The notes beneath the pieces were generated by a model that had not been told where the DNA came from, did not search any database, and saw nothing but the letters and a program-made list of their open reading frames with translations. A program made the translations under genes and the position numbers. A stretch of 48,898 nt of DNA from Deltaproteobacteria bacterium (GTDB taxonomy: Bacteria > Myxococcota_A > Polyangia > JAAYKL01): NCBI GenBank assembly GCA_028713995.1, contig JAQTNF010000018.1:1-48898 (forward strand). Reading direction: 5' to 3'. Of the stretch, positions 48,168-48,898 are shown piece by piece; positions within the stretch are counted from its first letter, which is position 1; each line of letters opens with the position of its first letter.

Positions 48168-48846
48168 CCAATGCTCCGTCGCTCGAGTGCCGGATGTCGC
48201 GCCCCTCGACCATGTAGACCACCTGCTCGGCGACGTTCGTGGCGTGGTCGCCCATGCGCTCGAGGAGCTTGGCCGCGGACTGCACGTGGATTCCCGTCTC
48301 CACGAGCGACTCCTCGGCGCGCATGCGGGCGAGCACCTCGCGGAACGTGGCGTGGTACAGGAGGTCGACCTCCCGGTCGCGGGCCAACACGGCGCGCGCC
48401 TTCCCGATGTCGCCCTCCACGAAGGCGTCGATGGAGTCGCGCACCATCTCCTCCACCATGCGCCCCATGGCCGCGATGCTGTCCGCGCGGAGCACCTGCG
48501 CGGCGCCCGAGAGATCCACGGCCCGCTCGCACAGGTTGACGGCCAGATCGCCGATGCGCTCGAGATCCGTCACCATCTTGAGCGCGATCGTGATGAAGCG
48601 CAGGTCCGAGGCCATGGGCTGGCGCTTGGCCAGGATGACGAGGCAGTGCCGGTCGATCTCCACCTCGTCGCGGTCGACGAGCCTGTCGGACGACACCACC
48701 TGCCGGGCCGTGTCCATGTCCCTCTCGACGAACGCCTTGACCGCCTGGGCGATCATCTGCTCGACCCGGCCTGCCATGAGCAGCAGGCGCTCGCGCAGGG
48801 TGGTGAGCTCCTTCTCGTACTCCCGGTCGGTGTGCTTCTCGGTCAT
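48148..48846 (-). CDS. phoU: Phosphate transport system regulator PhoU
   Basis: The 232-residue protein has the two three-helix PhoU repeats with their signatures: SDLRFITIALKMVTDLERIG-DLAVNLCERA and AKLLERMGDHATNVAEQVVY. The E/D-R-I-G-D and E-R-M-G-D-H-A motifs bind metal clusters. PhoU represses phosphate uptake and signalling with PstSCAB and PhoR. GGAGGCG lies upstream. The natural end seems to be near VEGRDIRHSS; the extra DGALGSIPAT comes from a repeat. It follows pstB directly, as in the usual pst-phoU operon. Confidence 0.95.
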   Translation of the reverse strand: MTEKHTDREYEKELTTLRERLLLMAGRVEQMIAQAVKAFVERDMDTARQVVSSDRLVDRDEVEIDRHCLVILAKRQPMASDLRFITIALKMVTDLERIGDLAVNLCERAVDLSGAAQVLRADSIAAMGRMVEEMVRDSIDAFVEGDIGKARAVLARDREVDLLYHATFREVLARMRAEESLVETGIHVQSAAKLLERMGDHATNVAEQVVYMVEGRDIRHSSDGALGSIPAT

Positions 48847-48861
48847 GTTCGCGTCGCCTCC

Positions 48862-48898
48862 TCAGCCGAAACGGCCGGTGATGTAGTCCTCGGTGCGC
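48862..48898 (-). CDS. pstB: Phosphate ABC transporter ATPase PstB, C-terminal end (partial)
   Basis: The minus-strand frame entering from the right edge reads RTEDYITGRFG and ends TGA. The TEDYITGRFG ending is highly typical of PstB. Only 11 residues are visible, but the position 15 nt upstream of phoU on the same strand strongly supports it. Confidence 0.85.
   Translation of the reverse strand, partial: RTEDYITGRFG

Overview
The window is GC-rich chromosomal DNA from a Gram-negative bacterium, most likely a Myxococcota/deltaproteobacterial-type organism. The reasons are the many secreted lipoproteins and outer-membrane beta-barrels, Asp-Thr/Gly-Thr low-complexity linkers behind lipoprotein signals, Cys-rich repeat proteins, C-terminal G-C-x-C tails resembling MYXO-CTERM, a sigma54 regulon, an ECF/FecR-TPR cassette and a GH38 enzyme. 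No rRNA, tRNA or CRISPR array was recognised.

Layout. 1-355: right end of an IS66-like element abutting a truncated LuxR-type gene. 415-3908: a possible operator and four secreted proteins (one HELGH metalloprotease-like, two tandem related proteins). 4150-6559: FmdB-like zinc ribbon, a PPi-type phosphofructokinase and LolA. 6778-24737: an island of sigma54-controlled genes. 24982-25253: a decayed transposase. 25378-30766: MFS transporter, diguanylate cyclase, Fic protein and ABC-F ATPase. 30834-35338: a VCBS-repeat lipoprotein and an ECF sigma / FecR-TPR / lipoprotein cassette. 35462-38849: a three-gene, overlapping, cell-surface operon. 39058-45347: a Cus-type Cu/Ag efflux operon behind its own sigma54-like promoter. 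45364-48898: C45 hydrolase lipoprotein, second Fic protein, phoU and the 3' end of pstB.

The most interesting part is 6.8-24.7 kb. Seven intergenic regions share one architecture: a UAS with arms TTCNAATTGAAGG and TTCATTTTGATTGA, ending 64-65 nt upstream of the -24 GG; a GCAAC/G pentamer exactly 33 nt upstream of that GG; and a -24/-12 core close to TGGCACGGAAGCTGCT. An eighth site has only the core. These promoters precede a sigma70-family factor, a START-like protein plus GT21-like glycosyltransferase, a synthetase-only RelA/SpoT protein with WrbA and a Cys-rich protein, a large multicopper oxidase lipoprotein with a cytochrome c lipoprotein and beta-barrel, an Fe/Mn superoxide dismutase with a UspA protein, and a cobalamin-type radical SAM protein with a pirin-like protein. 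I infer one stress regulon run by a single sigma54 activator encoded outside the window. It would act on alarmone synthesis, a relay sigma factor, redox defence, lipid/envelope change and surface redox chemistry. No sigma54 activator gene was seen in this window.
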